From Gemmatimonadota bacterium (GTDB lineage Bacteria; Gemmatimonadota; Gemmatimonadetes; Gemmatimonadales; GWC2-71-9), in assembly GCA_022563595.1 (NCBI GenBank), contig JADFNB010000022.1, forward strand, positions 1-53,428: 53,428 nt of DNA, in the 5' to 3' direction. The notes beneath the pieces were generated by a model. The model saw only the letters and a program-made list of their open reading frames with translations. It was not told the origin of the DNA and searched no databases. This document shows positions 17,439 to 26,267 of this stretch, in pieces; position 1 is the first letter of the stretch; each line of letters starts with the position of its first letter. The position numbers were made by a program, and so were the translations under genes.

Positions 17439-19523
17439 CTACTCCTTCTCGAGCAACGCCTTGCGTGACAGCCGCATCTTGCCCCGGCTGTCCATTTCCA
17501 GGAGTTTCACCCGCACGGTCTCGCCCTTCTTGACGACGTCTTCCGTTCGTTCCGTGCGACCGTGTTGCAGCTCCGAAATGTGAAGCAACCCTTCGGTGCC
17601 GGGCAGGATCTCCACGAACGCGCCGAACGCCGTCGTGCTCTTGACCACGCCCTCGTAGATCTTGCCGACCTCCGGCTCCTGCACGATTGCCGCGATCATG
17701 TCGCGCGCGCGCTCGCCGGCCGCGCCGTCGATCGCGGAGATCGTGACGACGCCGGTGTCGTCGACGTTGATCTGCGCGCCCGTCTGTTCCTGGATGCCCC
17801 GAATGATCTTGCCTTTGGGACCGATGATGTCGCCGATCTTGTCCGGGCGCACTTGGATCGTGATGATCCGAGGAGCGTAGCGGGAGAGCGTGCTCCGCGG
17901 TTCCGGCATCGTCTTCGCCATCTCAGCGAGGATGTGGAGCCGGGCTCGCTTCGCCTGCTGCATGGCATCCCGGAGGATCTTCAGGTCCAGACCCTCGATC
18001 TTGATGTCCATCTGGATGGACGTGATGCCGTCTTGCGTTCCCGCGACCTTGAAGTCCATGTCACCGAGATGATCTTCGGTGCCCAGGATGTCGGTCAACA
18101 CCGCCACGCGGTCGCCTTCCTTGATCAGCCCCATGGCGACGCCGGCGCAGGGCGCCTTGATCGGAACCCCGGCGTCCATGAGGGCGAGCGAGCCGCCGCA
18201 CACCGTGGCCATGGAGGACGAGCCGTTCGATTCCAGGATCTCCGAGACGATCCGGATGGTGTACGGGAAGGCCTCGTATGACGGGAGCAACGCCTGGAGC
18301 GCCCGCTCGGCCAGCACGCCGTGGCCGATCTCGCGGCGCGATACGCCCCGGATCGGCCGAACCTCACCGGTCGAGAACGGCGGGAAGTTGTAGTGGAGCA
18401 TGAAGCTCTTGCTCGTCTCCTGCGCCACGTCGATGTTGTCGATGCGCTGTTCGTCTCTCACGCTCCCAAGCGTCGTGCTCACGAGGGCCTGGGTCTGGCC
18501 GCGGGTAAACAGAGCCGAGCCGTGCGCACGCGGGAGGATCCCCGCCTCGCAGCTGATCGGTCGGACCGTGTCGAGGTCTCGGCCGTCGACGCGCTCGCCC
18601 TTGTCGAGCACCTGCGCGCGCATGGTCGTGTACTCGATCTCCTCGATCACGGCGGTGACATCCCTGATGTTGTCCGGGAATTCCTCGGCCAGCTCGTCGA
18701 TGACGCTCCGCTTCAACGCCGCCAGCCCCTGCTCCCGCTCGCTCTTCTCCGGAACGTTCAGTGTCTCGGCCACCCGGTCGCCCAGCACCTGGCGTACGCG
18801 CGCGTCGAGGCCATCGGGCGGCTCACTGGCCGTCCACTCGAGCTTGCTCACCGAAGCTCCGTCGATGATCTCCTGCTCCAGCGCAACGAGCTCCGCTAGA
18901 CCGTCCTGGGCGAACTCGAGCGCCTCGACCATCTCCTCTTCGGACAGTTCGAGGGCGCCTCCCTCCACCATGTTGATCGATTTCGCCGATCCGGCGACCA
19001 CCAAGTCGATATCGCTCAACTCGAGCTGCTCGAACGTCGGGTTCAGTATCCACTGCCCGTCCACCCGCCCAACGCGAACGGCGGCCACCGGGCCGTTCCA
19101 CGGAACGGTCGAAAGCGAGAGTGCCAGAGAAGCCGCGGTGAGTCCGATGACGTCAGCGTCGTTCTCCTGGTCGGCCGACACCACGTAGAGAAAGACCTGC
19201 ACCTCGTTCGTGAAGCCCTTGGGGAAGAGCGGCCGGACAGCCCGGTCGATCAGGCGGCAGGCTAGGATCTCATCGTCGCTCAGGCGTCCCTCACGCTTGA
19301 TGAACCCGCCCGGGAACTTGCCGGCGGCGTAGGTCTTCTCGCGAAACTCGACGGTTAGGGGAAAGAAGGGAAGATGAGACTGCTTGTCGGAGACGGTGAC
19401 GGCGGCGAGGATCATCGTGTCCCCGTACTGAACGACGGCGCTGCCCGCCGCCTGTCTGGCCATTCGTCCTGTCTCGATTCGGATCGGGCGACCGGCGAAC
19501 GATCGCTCGAGATGCTGTTCCAT
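17439..19523 (-). CDS. pnp: Polynucleotide phosphorylase
   Basis: Phosphorolytic 3'-to-5' exoribonuclease of the mRNA degradosome. From ATG 19521-19523 the protein is 694 residues: two RNase PH domains (GGFIKREGRLSDDEILACRL early, ILESNGSSSMATVCGGSLAL in the catalytic second domain), a KH domain with GPKGKIIRGIQEQTGAQI and a C-terminal S1 domain with VVKSTTAFGAFVEILPGTEG. The rpsO-pnp order is widely conserved, and the hairpin between them suits pnp autoregulation through RNA processing (inference from E. coli). Confidence 0.97.
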   Translation of the reverse strand: MEQHLERSFAGRPIRIETGRMARQAAGSAVVQYGDTMILAAVTVSDKQSHLPFFPLTVEFREKTYAAGKFPGGFIKREGRLSDDEILACRLIDRAVRPLFPKGFTNEVQVFLYVVSADQENDADVIGLTAASLALSLSTVPWNGPVAAVRVGRVDGQWILNPTFEQLELSDIDLVVAGSAKSINMVEGGALELSEEEMVEALEFAQDGLAELVALEQEIIDGASVSKLEWTASEPPDGLDARVRQVLGDRVAETLNVPEKSEREQGLAALKRSVIDELAEEFPDNIRDVTAVIEEIEYTTMRAQVLDKGERVDGRDLDTVRPISCEAGILPRAHGSALFTRGQTQALVSTTLGSVRDEQRIDNIDVAQETSKSFMLHYNFPPFSTGEVRPIRGVSRREIGHGVLAERALQALLPSYEAFPYTIRIVSEILESNGSSSMATVCGGSLALMDAGVPIKAPCAGVAMGLIKEGDRVAVLTDILGTEDHLGDMDFKVAGTQDGITSIQMDIKIEGLDLKILRDAMQQAKRARLHILAEMAKTMPEPRSTLSRYAPRIITIQVRPDKIGDIIGPKGKIIRGIQEQTGAQINVDDTGVVTISAIDGAAGERARDMIAAIVQEPEVGKIYEGVVKSTTAFGAFVEILPGTEGLLHISELQHGRTERTEDVVKKGETVRVKLLEMDSRGKMRLSRKALLEKE

Positions 19524-19555
19524 AGTTTTCCTTATACGAGCACACAACAATCCAA

Positions 19556-19589
19556 GGGGGCGCCCGACGTGCTCATCTCCGGCGCCCCC
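19556..19589 (-). promoter_or_regulatory. Stem-loop in the rpsO-pnp intergenic region
   Basis: A perfect 9-bp inverted repeat, GGGGGCGCC at 19556-19564 and GGCGCCCCC at 19581-19589, encloses a 16-base loop between the rpsO stop and pnp start. In minus-strand RNA it is followed by UUGGAUUGUUG, a poor U tract. It may be a leaky terminator or, by analogy with E. coli rpsO-pnp, an RNase III-type processing hairpin that sets pnp expression. Confidence 0.55.
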
Positions 19590-19602
19590 GCCTGCGCGGT
19601 AT

Positions 19603-19863
19603 CTAGCGGCGAAGTCCGAGCTGTCCGATGAGCGTGCGATACCCGTCGAGATCTTTCCGCTTCAGGTATGTCAGCAAGCGGCGTCGCGTGCTGACCATCA
19701 TCAACAGACCGTGGCGGGAATGATGATCTTTGGGGTTAGCGCGAAAGTGGCCGGTGAGAGAATTGATCCGCGCGGTGAGTGTCGCCACCTGCAACCGGGT
19801 CGATCCGGTGTCTTCAGGCGACTCGCGGTATTGTTGGACCACTGCGTTCTTGTCAAAGCCCAT
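19603..19863 (-). CDS. rpsO: 30S ribosomal protein S15
   Basis: An 86-residue S15 that binds the central domain of 16S rRNA. The sequence from [13 protein letters not shown] through [16 protein letters not shown], the H-rich [22 protein letters not shown] and ending [14 protein letters not shown] is canonical. The ATG at 19861-19863 is chosen because the longer frame adds 31 unrelated residues. First gene of the rpsO-pnp-M16-ald unit. Confidence 0.97.
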   Translation of the reverse strand: MGFDKNAVVQQYRESPEDTGSTRLQVATLTARINSLTGHFRANPKDHHSRHGLLMMVSTRRRLLTYLKRKDLDGYRTLIGQLGLRR

Positions 19864-19916
19864 GAAAGGCGTATCCTCAATGTGGAGCGCGGGCGTACGC
19901 TTGTGTCTGACGCCAT

Positions 19917-19944
19917 ATCCTATACAAACGAATAACTTAGCCAA
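19917..19944 (-). promoter_or_regulatory. Weak candidate promoter for rpsO
   Basis: On the minus strand TTGGCT (19939-19944) and TAGGAT (19917-19922) are 16 bases apart, each matching 4 of 6 consensus positions, within the A+T-rich 107-base gap between rpsO and the divergent kinase gene. No equally good plus-strand promoter for the kinase is seen. Confidence 0.35.
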
Positions 19945-19970
19945 TTCGTGACACACTGTAAAGTCCGCAC

Positions 19971-20954
19971 ATGACCCTCAATCCCGACGAACTGATCGGC
20001 CGTGACGTCGGGCCGTACACCCTCGACCGATTGCTTGGGCAGGGGGGCTTCGCGTGGGTGTTCGCCGGCCGGCGGCGTGGGACCGATGACCCGGTGGCCG
20101 TCAAGGTGCTCAAGCCCCGCTATGCAGGCGACCCGCAGTTCGAGTCCCGGTTCCGCAACGAGTTCAAGGTGGCCTCGGAACTCAAACACCCCCATGTGAT
20201 CCGGATCTACGAGGTCGGGCTGGATGGGGGGATCACCTACTTCGGCATGCCGCTCTACCCCGAATCGCTCGGCACCATCCTCGAGCGCCGGGGCCCGTTA
20301 ACCGAGGAGCAGGTGCTCCCGATAGCTATCGACATGGCCGATGCGCTCGCGTTCGCGCACGATGCCGGCATCGTGCACCGCGACATCAAGGTCGACAACA
20401 TCCTGATAGCCGAGGACGGTTCCGCCGTGCTTGCCGACTTCGGGATCGCACGTGCCGTCTCCGGATACACCTCGGCGACGGGGGTCAACATGACGATCGG
20501 CACGCCGCATTACGTGTCGCCCGAACAGGCCCAGGGACGCCCGTTGGACGGCCGCAGCGATCTGTACGCGCTCGGGGTGACGCTCTACAAGGCGGTTACC
20601 GGCGAGCTGCCGTTCAAGTCGACCGATTGGTTTGAGCTGGCCCGCATGCACGTGGAGGATCCGCCGCCTCCGCCCAGTGAGAAACAGGACGGCATCTCGC
20701 GACGATTGGAGCGGGTCATACTCAGGTGTCTCGCCAAGCATCCGGACGACCGCTACGCCTCGGCCTCGGAGTTGCTGGAGGATCTCCGCCTGCTGGCGGC
20801 CGGGAAGAAGCGGACGGAACAGTTCATCATGCCGCCCGAGGCCGAAGCCTTCGACGAGCGGTCCTGGCTGAACCGGCGTTGGGTTTGGGTCATCGCCGCG
20901 GTGCTCGTGGTAGTCGCGGTGGCACTCCTCGTCGTGGTGTTGGGGCGCCGGTGA
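19971..20954 (+). CDS. Membrane-anchored Hanks-type Ser/Thr protein kinase
   Basis: The 327-residue protein is a full kinase domain followed by a single C-terminal membrane helix. Visible motifs are the Gly loop [11 protein letters not shown] at 23-33, Lys45 in VAVKVL, catalytic HRDIKVDN at 136-143 (Val-Asp replaces the usual Pro-Glu), DFG at 156-158 and [10 protein letters not shown] at 177-186. The helix spans about 303-324 with only three residues after it, so there is no extracellular sensor; the kinase is tethered at its C-terminus. It is divergent from rpsO, and its stop lies 4 bases from the rseP stop (convergent). Substrates are unknown. Confidence 0.93.
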   Translation: MTLNPDELIGRDVGPYTLDRLLGQGGFAWVFAGRRRGTDDPVAVKVLKPRYAGDPQFESRFRNEFKVASELKHPHVIRIYEVGLDGGITYFGMPLYPESLGTILERRGPLTEEQVLPIAIDMADALAFAHDAGIVHRDIKVDNILIAEDGSAVLADFGIARAVSGYTSATGVNMTIGTPHYVSPEQAQGRPLDGRSDLYALGVTLYKAVTGELPFKSTDWFELARMHVEDPPPPPSEKQDGISRRLERVILRCLAKHPDDRYASASELLEDLRLLAAGKKRTEQFIMPPEAEAFDERSWLNRRWVWVIAAVLVVVAVALLVVVLGRR

Positions 20955-20958
20955 CCGC

Positions 20959-22329
20959 TCAGCCGCCGACCACCCGCACCAGGTCGTTGTAGACCACGAA
21001 GACGACCAACGCCAGCAGCAGCGCGAGCCCGATCTGGGTGAACCGCATCCGCACCTGCACCGAGACGGGCTTGCCGCGGATTCCCTCCAACACGAGGAAC
21101 ACCAGGTGGCCGCCGTCCAGCACCGGAATGGGGAGCAGGTTGAAGATGGCGAGGTTGATCGAGATGAAGGCCATGAAGCTCAGGAACGCGACGATTCCCA
21201 GTTGGGCCATCTGTCCCGAGAGTTGGGCGATGAAGATGGGGCCGCCCAGTTCTCTGGGCGAGACCTGACCCAGAATCAGGCCCCGTAGCGCGAACGCGAC
21301 CCGCGCGACGCTGGTCACGGTCATACTCCAACCCTGCAGTGCCGCCGCGATGGGGCCGTAGCGAACACGCCGGATACCGATTTCCGGAGCGACGCCGATG
21401 AAGCCCACCTTGCGGTCCCCGCCGGCGCGGGGATCGCGTACAGCTTCGGGGACCGTGTCCGGGACGAGCGGAATCTCGATGAGGCTTCCCTGCCGCAGGA
21501 TTGTGAATACGATTGTGTCGCCCGCGGCCGGCTCCACCACGGCGAGCAGGTCGCCCCAGTACCGAATGGTATCGCCGTCAGCGGCCACGAAGAGGTCGCC
21601 CGGCTCGATGCCGGCGCGCGACGCGGGTCGGCCCGGTGTGACGGCCGCGATCCGCGCCTCCCATAGCGGCTCGAGGGCTTGGTAGACAGCGTAGCGGTCG
21701 TCGGCTGCCGTTCCGGGTATGGGCAGGATGATCGGGTCGATCCCGCCGGCGAAATCGAACCGGAGTCGGTCGCTGGCGATGTCGAGGATCCCGGTGCCGA
21801 TGTCGTTCCACGACGCGACCGTGTCATCGTTGACGTGGGTGATCCAAGCCGCGAACGGCAGTGATGCCAGCTCCGCGGCGGCGGGTGGGAGGAGGGAATC
21901 GTGGACCACGGCAACCGTAGTCGTGGGATCCTCCTGGACGCCCGCCGTGAGTGCCACACCCGCGTATAGCGCCCAGGCGAGCACCACGTTCATGGCTACG
22001 CCGGCCAAGAGGACGAGGATACGGGCCCACAGAGGTTTGTTCTCGAACAGCTTCTCGGGCGGGAAGTCGACGGCCAGGCCGCCCTCGATGGCGGAAACGC
22101 CGCCCTCTTCTTCGCGGGTGGCCATCTTGACGTAGCCGCCGAGGGGGATCCACGCCACCACGTACTCCGTTTCGCCCCAACGGAACCGTATCGGGGTCGG
22201 CGCACCGAAGCCGATGGAGAAGCGCAGGACCCCGATGCCGACCGCCTTGGCGGCAAGGAAGTGACCGAGTTCGTGCACGAGGATGACGATACCCAGCAGC
22301 GCCAACGCAGCCGCGATGGTCAACAACAT
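20959..22329 (-). CDS. rseP: RseP/site-2-type intramembrane zinc metalloprotease
   Basis: M50 protease that cuts membrane-bound anti-sigma factors and signal-peptide remnants. The 456-residue protein has HELGH at 19-23 in the first membrane helix, PDZ sequence with PGRPASRAGIEPGDLFVAADGD, and the second metal-ligand region NLLPIPVLDGGHLVF near the C-terminus. About four membrane segments are visible. The start overlaps the dxr stop by 10 bases. The bamA gene that often follows rseP is replaced here by the convergent kinase. Confidence 0.95.
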   Translation of the reverse strand: MLLTIAAALALLGIVILVHELGHFLAAKAVGIGVLRFSIGFGAPTPIRFRWGETEYVVAWIPLGGYVKMATREEEGGVSAIEGGLAVDFPPEKLFENKPLWARILVLLAGVAMNVVLAWALYAGVALTAGVQEDPTTTVAVVHDSLLPPAAAELASLPFAAWITHVNDDTVASWNDIGTGILDIASDRLRFDFAGGIDPIILPIPGTAADDRYAVYQALEPLWEARIAAVTPGRPASRAGIEPGDLFVAADGDTIRYWGDLLAVVEPAAGDTIVFTILRQGSLIEIPLVPDTVPEAVRDPRAGGDRKVGFIGVAPEIGIRRVRYGPIAAALQGWSMTVTSVARVAFALRGLILGQVSPRELGGPIFIAQLSGQMAQLGIVAFLSFMAFISINLAIFNLLPIPVLDGGHLVFLVLEGIRGKPVSVQVRMRFTQIGLALLLALVVFVVYNDLVRVVGG

Positions 22330-23417
22330 GCGGCCTCCGCCTGTTCACGCGCCCACTGGTCGGCCGCGACGAGGGTCGCCACATCGGTGGCCGGCTGCGG
22401 GTCGTGCCGGTCCAGAGCGGCGGCGATCACGTCAGGAATCCGCCCAAACGGAATGGTGCCGTCCAGGAATGCTCTCACCGCGACCTCGTTGGCGGCATTG
22501 AACACGGCAGGCGCCGTTCCCCCTGCCCTGCCGGCGCGAACACCGAGATCGAAGGTCGGGAACACGTCGCGCCTGAGCGGCTCGAACGTCAGTGGGCCGG
22601 CGGCCACCGGATCGAACCGTCGCAGGGCCACGTCGGTCACCCGTTCGGGGTGGGTCAGGGCATAGAGAATCGGCAGCTCCATCGAAGGGAACCCCACTTG
22701 CGCCAGCACCGACCCGTCGACGAACTCGACGAATGCGTGTACGATCGACTGCGGATGAACGACCACGTCGATGGCGTCGTACTCGAGGCCGAAGAGATAG
22801 TGCGCCTCGATGACCTCGAGCGCCTTGTTCGCCAGCGTGGCGCTGTCTACGGTGATCTTCCGACCCATCTGCCAGGTAGGATGATTGAGCGCTTCCTTCA
22901 CCGTCGCGGCAGGCACTCGATCTGCATCCCAGTCACGAAACGGCCCGCCCGACGCGGTGAGGATCAACCGCTCCACCTCGGCGTCGTGGCCGGTGATACA
23001 CTGCAGTGCGGCGCTGTGTTCGGAGTCTATGGGAACGATCTCGCCGCCGCCGTCGGCGGCCGCTCGCAGCACGAGATCGCCGGCCATGACCAGGGTTTCC
23101 TTGTTGGCGAGCGCTACGCGTTTGCCCGCTTCCAGGGCGGCGAGCGTTGCCTCGAGGCCCGCCGCACCTACAACGGCATTGACCACGATCCCCACGTCCG
23201 GCAGCGTGGCCGCTTCGACCAGGCAAGAGGAACCCGCCCCGTCGACCAGGCAGTGGTATTCCGCCCCGAACGTGGCCGCTTGACGCTCGAGCAGAGCGCC
23301 CGAGCCATACGCCGTCAGTGCCACGACACGGAACCGGTCCCGTTGCCGGGCAAGCACGTTGAGGGTGCTCGTACCGATCGAGCCGGTCGAACCCAGGATC
23401 GCCACGCCGATAGTCAC
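22320..23417 (-). CDS. dxr: 1-deoxy-D-xylulose-5-phosphate reductoisomerase
   Basis: Makes 2-C-methyl-D-erythritol 4-phosphate, the committed step of the MEP isoprenoid pathway. The 365-residue protein shows the NADPH motif LGSTGSIGTSTL at 8-19, ANKETLV, and IDSEHSALQC-like residues around 139-147 (SEHSA metal/substrate site), then SGGPFRDW and HPTWQMGRKITVDSATLANK. GTG start at 23415-23417. It is 16 bases after cdsA and overlaps rseP, a widespread order. Products feed undecaprenyl phosphate and the menaquinone side chain. Confidence 0.96.
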   Translation of the reverse strand: MTIGVAILGSTGSIGTSTLNVLARQRDRFRVVALTAYGSGALLERQAATFGAEYHCLVDGAGSSCLVEAATLPDVGIVVNAVVGAAGLEATLAALEAGKRVALANKETLVMAGDLVLRAAADGGGEIVPIDSEHSAALQCITGHDAEVERLILTASGGPFRDWDADRVPAATVKEALNHPTWQMGRKITVDSATLANKALEVIEAHYLFGLEYDAIDVVVHPQSIVHAFVEFVDGSVLAQVGFPSMELPILYALTHPERVTDVALRRFDPVAAGPLTFEPLRRDVFPTFDLGVRAGRAGGTAPAVFNAANEVAVRAFLDGTIPFGRIPDVIAAALDRHDPQPATDVATLVAADQWAREQAEAACC

Positions 23418-23433
23418 TGTCCGTACCGCACAC

Positions 23434-24291
23434 TCATATCGTACCGTACGCGCTGAGCAAAGCGGTAGCCGTCGGCAAGACCCAGTAGAGCGAGTCGAGC
23501 CGGTCGAGGACGCCGCCGTGGCCCGGGAACGCCCGTCCCGAATCCTTGACGCCCGCTTCCCGCTTGAGCAGTGACTCCGCCAGGTCCCCTACGTGTCCCA
23601 CTATAGATAGCGCCAGCCCGAGCACAGCGAGCTTCCACCATGCGAGAACGATCCCATAAGGCCCGAGGGCGAGCACCCCGTACAACGGAGCTGCAGCGGT
23701 TGCTGCGATGCTCCCCGTGACGGTGCCGGCCCATGTCTTGTTCGGGCTGATTGCGGGTGAGAGCTTCGGGCCGCCGATCAGCATCCCACCCGCCATCGCC
23801 ATGGAATCCGAGACCCAGGTTACGGCGAGCGGCAGGAACACGAGCCAGGTAGCCGCCCAGGGGCCGCGAGTGGTCTCGGCGTGGCGCAGCAGCAGGAGGA
23901 ACGCCGGCAGGACGCCGGTGTAGACCGCGCCGAACACCGTCACTGCGATTGCCGCCAGGGGTGCCTGATTGGGATTGCGCTGCCACACCGCTCCTGCCAT
24001 CACGGCCAGAAACCAGCCGGTGGCGGCGAAACCGATCCAGGTCGTGTCGATACCCCCGGCACCGCTGATCGCAAACATGAGTGCTGGTCCCCCCACCGCA
24101 CCCAGATACCCGAGCCACGCGAGTGGATGAACATCGCGCGACCGCGCCAGGCGATAAACCTCCGACGTCCCGAGCACGGCGAGGCATTGTAGGGCGATCA
24201 CCAGCAGCCACCCGCCGACATAGACGAACGTGAAAACTGCCGGAATCGCGACCGCCGCGACGGCGATGCGGCGAGGGAGGGAGCTTGGCAT
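23434..24291 (-). CDS. cdsA: Phosphatidate cytidylyltransferase
   Basis: Makes CDP-diacylglycerol, precursor of membrane phospholipids. The 285-residue protein has about seven membrane segments and the CdsA signature in its C-terminal part: VSDSMAMAGGMLIGG, KLSPAISPNKTWAGTVTG, then LAESLLKREAGVKDSG and PGHGGVLDRLDSL. It is 15 bases after frr. In many bacteria uppS lies between frr and cdsA; here it is absent. Confidence 0.93.
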   Translation of the reverse strand: MPSSLPRRIAVAAVAIPAVFTFVYVGGWLLVIALQCLAVLGTSEVYRLARSRDVHPLAWLGYLGAVGGPALMFAISGAGGIDTTWIGFAATGWFLAVMAGAVWQRNPNQAPLAAIAVTVFGAVYTGVLPAFLLLLRHAETTRGPWAATWLVFLPLAVTWVSDSMAMAGGMLIGGPKLSPAISPNKTWAGTVTGSIAATAAAPLYGVLALGPYGIVLAWWKLAVLGLALSIVGHVGDLAESLLKREAGVKDSGRAFPGHGGVLDRLDSLYWVLPTATALLSAYGTI

Positions 24292-24306
24292 GTGGGAGAG
24301 GTCGGC

Positions 24307-24861
24307 TCAGACCTCCATAATTTCCTCTTCCTTGCCCTGCACGAGTCCGTCGATCTTGGCGATCCCGTCGTCGTGGAGCTTCTGCACGTTCTTCTCGGCG
24401 CGCCGCTTGTCGTCTTCCGATACGTGCTCGACTTTCTTGATCTGATGCAGCGCGTCCGTACGGACGTGACGAACCCCGATCCGTCCGTCTTCAGCCAGCT
24501 TGTGCACCACGCGCACTAGTTCCCTGCGCCGCTCCTCCGTGAGAGGGGGCAGCGGTACCCGGATCATGGTGCCGTCGTTGGATGGGTTGAGGCCTAAGTC
24601 GGAACTCTGGAGTGCCTTCTCGATCGACTGCATCAGCCCCTTGTCCCAAGGCTGTACCGTGAGCATGCGGGGTTCGGGCGCGCCCACGCTCGCAACCTGG
24701 GTCAACGGCATCGACTGGCCGTACGCGTCCACACGGATCGTGTCCAGGAGGCTCGTCGTCGCCTTCCCGCTCCGGATGGTGGACATCTCGCGCTGCGTGT
24801 TGTCCACCGCCTTGGCCATCTGGTCCTTAGCTTGTTTCTCGATCGTCTTGAGTTCACTCAT
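24307..24861 (-). CDS. frr: Ribosome recycling factor
   Basis: Splits post-termination ribosomes together with EF-G. The 184-residue, two-domain protein is canonical in length and sequence: [19 protein letters not shown] in the helix bundle, [21 protein letters not shown] in the beta domain, and [17 protein letters not shown]. The start overlaps the pyrH stop by 4 bases. Confidence 0.97.
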   Translation of the reverse strand: MSELKTIEKQAKDQMAKAVDNTQREMSTIRSGKATTSLLDTIRVDAYGQSMPLTQVASVGAPEPRMLTVQPWDKGLMQSIEKALQSSDLGLNPSNDGTMIRVPLPPLTEERRRELVRVVHKLAEDGRIGVRHVRTDALHQIKKVEHVSEDDKRRAEKNVQKLHDDGIAKIDGLVQGKEEEIMEV

Positions 24862-25568
24862 CGGACTAGAGTGCCTACGCGCTCACCCTGGAGTACCCGG
24901 GCCACCGCGCCGGTCTGGTTGACGTTCATGATCACGATTGGCAGACTGTTCTCCTTGCACAACCCGAACGCGTTCGCGTCCATCACGCGGATGCCCCGCA
25001 CCAGGGCATCCTGGAAGCTCAGCTCGGGGATGAACTCCGCGCTCGGGTCCTCTTTTGGGTCGGCCGTGTAGATGCCGTCGACGCTCGTCGCCTTGATGAG
25101 CACGTCCGCCTCGATCTCGAGCGCCCGCAACACCGCCGCCGTGTCGGTGGAAAAATAGGGGTTCCCGGTACCGCCCGCGAACAGGACCATCCGGCCCTTC
25201 TCGAGATGGCGCTGCGCCCGCCTGCGGATATAAGGTTCCGCCAGTTCCTCCATACGAATGGCCGTCATCACGCGGGTCTCGATGCCCTTCCGTTCCAGGA
25301 TGTCCTGCAGGGCGAGCGCATTGATCACGGTGGCCAGCATGCCCATGTAGTCGGCCGACACCCGGTCCATGCCCTGCTGGCTCGCTACCGAGCCGCGAAC
25401 GATATTGCCACCTCCCAGCACCAAACCGATATGCGCTCCCAACGCGCTGACGCCCATGATCTCGTCGGCCAGCCGGTCGATGACCCCAAAATCGAGGCCG
25501 AAGCCCCGCTCGCCTGCCAGCGCCTCGCCGGAGAGCTTGAGCAGCGCCCGCTTGTAGACGAGCGCCAC
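24858..25568 (-). CDS. pyrH: Uridylate kinase
   Basis: Phosphorylates UMP to UDP; amino-acid-kinase fold, normally hexameric and allosterically regulated. The 236-residue protein shows [11 protein letters not shown] at 7-17, [13 protein letters not shown]-type sequence at about 48-58, [18 protein letters not shown] and [21 protein letters not shown]. The GTG start shares one base with the tsf TAG stop (TAGTG). It sits in the standard tsf-pyrH-frr order. Confidence 0.97.
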   Translation of the reverse strand: MALVYKRALLKLSGEALAGERGFGLDFGVIDRLADEIMGVSALGAHIGLVLGGGNIVRGSVASQQGMDRVSADYMGMLATVINALALQDILERKGIETRVMTAIRMEELAEPYIRRRAQRHLEKGRMVLFAGGTGNPYFSTDTAAVLRALEIEADVLIKATSVDGIYTADPKEDPSAEFIPELSFQDALVRGIRVMDANAFGLCKENSLPIVIMNVNQTGAVARVLQGERVGTLVR

Positions 25569-26170
25569 TACTCGGCCCCGACCTCGAGCCGCGCGAACCG
25601 GCGGACGATGATGTTCTCACCCACCTTTCCCGACAGCGACTTGACCAGATCGCCCACCACCAGCTTGTCGTCCTTGACGAATGGCTGCTCGAGGAGGACC
25701 CGTTCCTTATAGAACTTCTTCAACTTGCCCTGCACGATCTTCTCACGGACCTGCTCCGGCTTGCCCGACTCCGCGACCTGAGCTTCGAAGATTGCCTTTT
25801 CACGCTGTACGACATCGGCCGGCACGTCGGCGGTGCTGACCTCGATCGGGTTCGCCGAGGCGACGTGCAGTGCGATGTCCCGTGCGAGGTTCTGGAAATC
25901 GTCGGTGCGCGCTACAAAATCGGTCTCACAGTTCAGTTCGATCAGGACGCCTACCCTGCCGTTGAAGTGGACGTAGCTCCCGATCACGCCTTCCGACGTA
26001 CCCCTTCGGGCGCGTTTCTCGGCCTTGGCTATGCCCTTGGTGCGGAGCAGGTCGATAGCCTTCTCCACGTCACCGCTCGTCTGTTCCAGCACTCGCTTGC
26101 AGTCCATCATTCCGGCCCCGGTTCGGGAACGGAGTGCGGCCACGTCCTTGGCTGAAATCGCGGTTGCCAT
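25568..26170 (-). CDS. tsf: Elongation factor Ts, short form
   Basis: Guanine-nucleotide exchange factor for EF-Tu. From the ATG at 26168-26170 the protein is 200 residues, the short Thermus-like form without the second core subdomain of E. coli EF-Ts. It contains [64 protein letters not shown] and DIALHVA. A GAGGAAGG ribosome-binding site lies upstream. The frame extends 45 residues further without homology; that start is rejected. Confidence 0.97.
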   Translation of the reverse strand: MATAISAKDVAALRSRTGAGMMDCKRVLEQTSGDVEKAIDLLRTKGIAKAEKRARRGTSEGVIGSYVHFNGRVGVLIELNCETDFVARTDDFQNLARDIALHVASANPIEVSTADVPADVVQREKAIFEAQVAESGKPEQVREKIVQGKLKKFYKERVLLEQPFVKDDKLVVGDLVKSLSGKVGENIIVRRFARLEVGAE

Positions 26171-26200
26171 CAGAATAGACCCTTCCTCGTGATATGAGAA

Positions 26201-26240
26201 ACCGCCGCCTCGTACGCCGTGCGGGCGGAGGAGCGGCGGT
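26201..26240 (-). promoter_or_regulatory. Intercistronic hairpin between rpsB and tsf
   Basis: ACCGCCGC (26201-26208) and GCGGCGGT (26233-26240) form an 8-bp perfect stem with a 24-base loop. On the minus strand TTTCTC follows. It may be an attenuating or stabilising structure between the two genes, as known at rpsB-tsf elsewhere. Structure seen, function inferred. Confidence 0.35.
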
Positions 26241-26267
26241 CGAGTTTGCATGAGCTGGGCGCGATTG

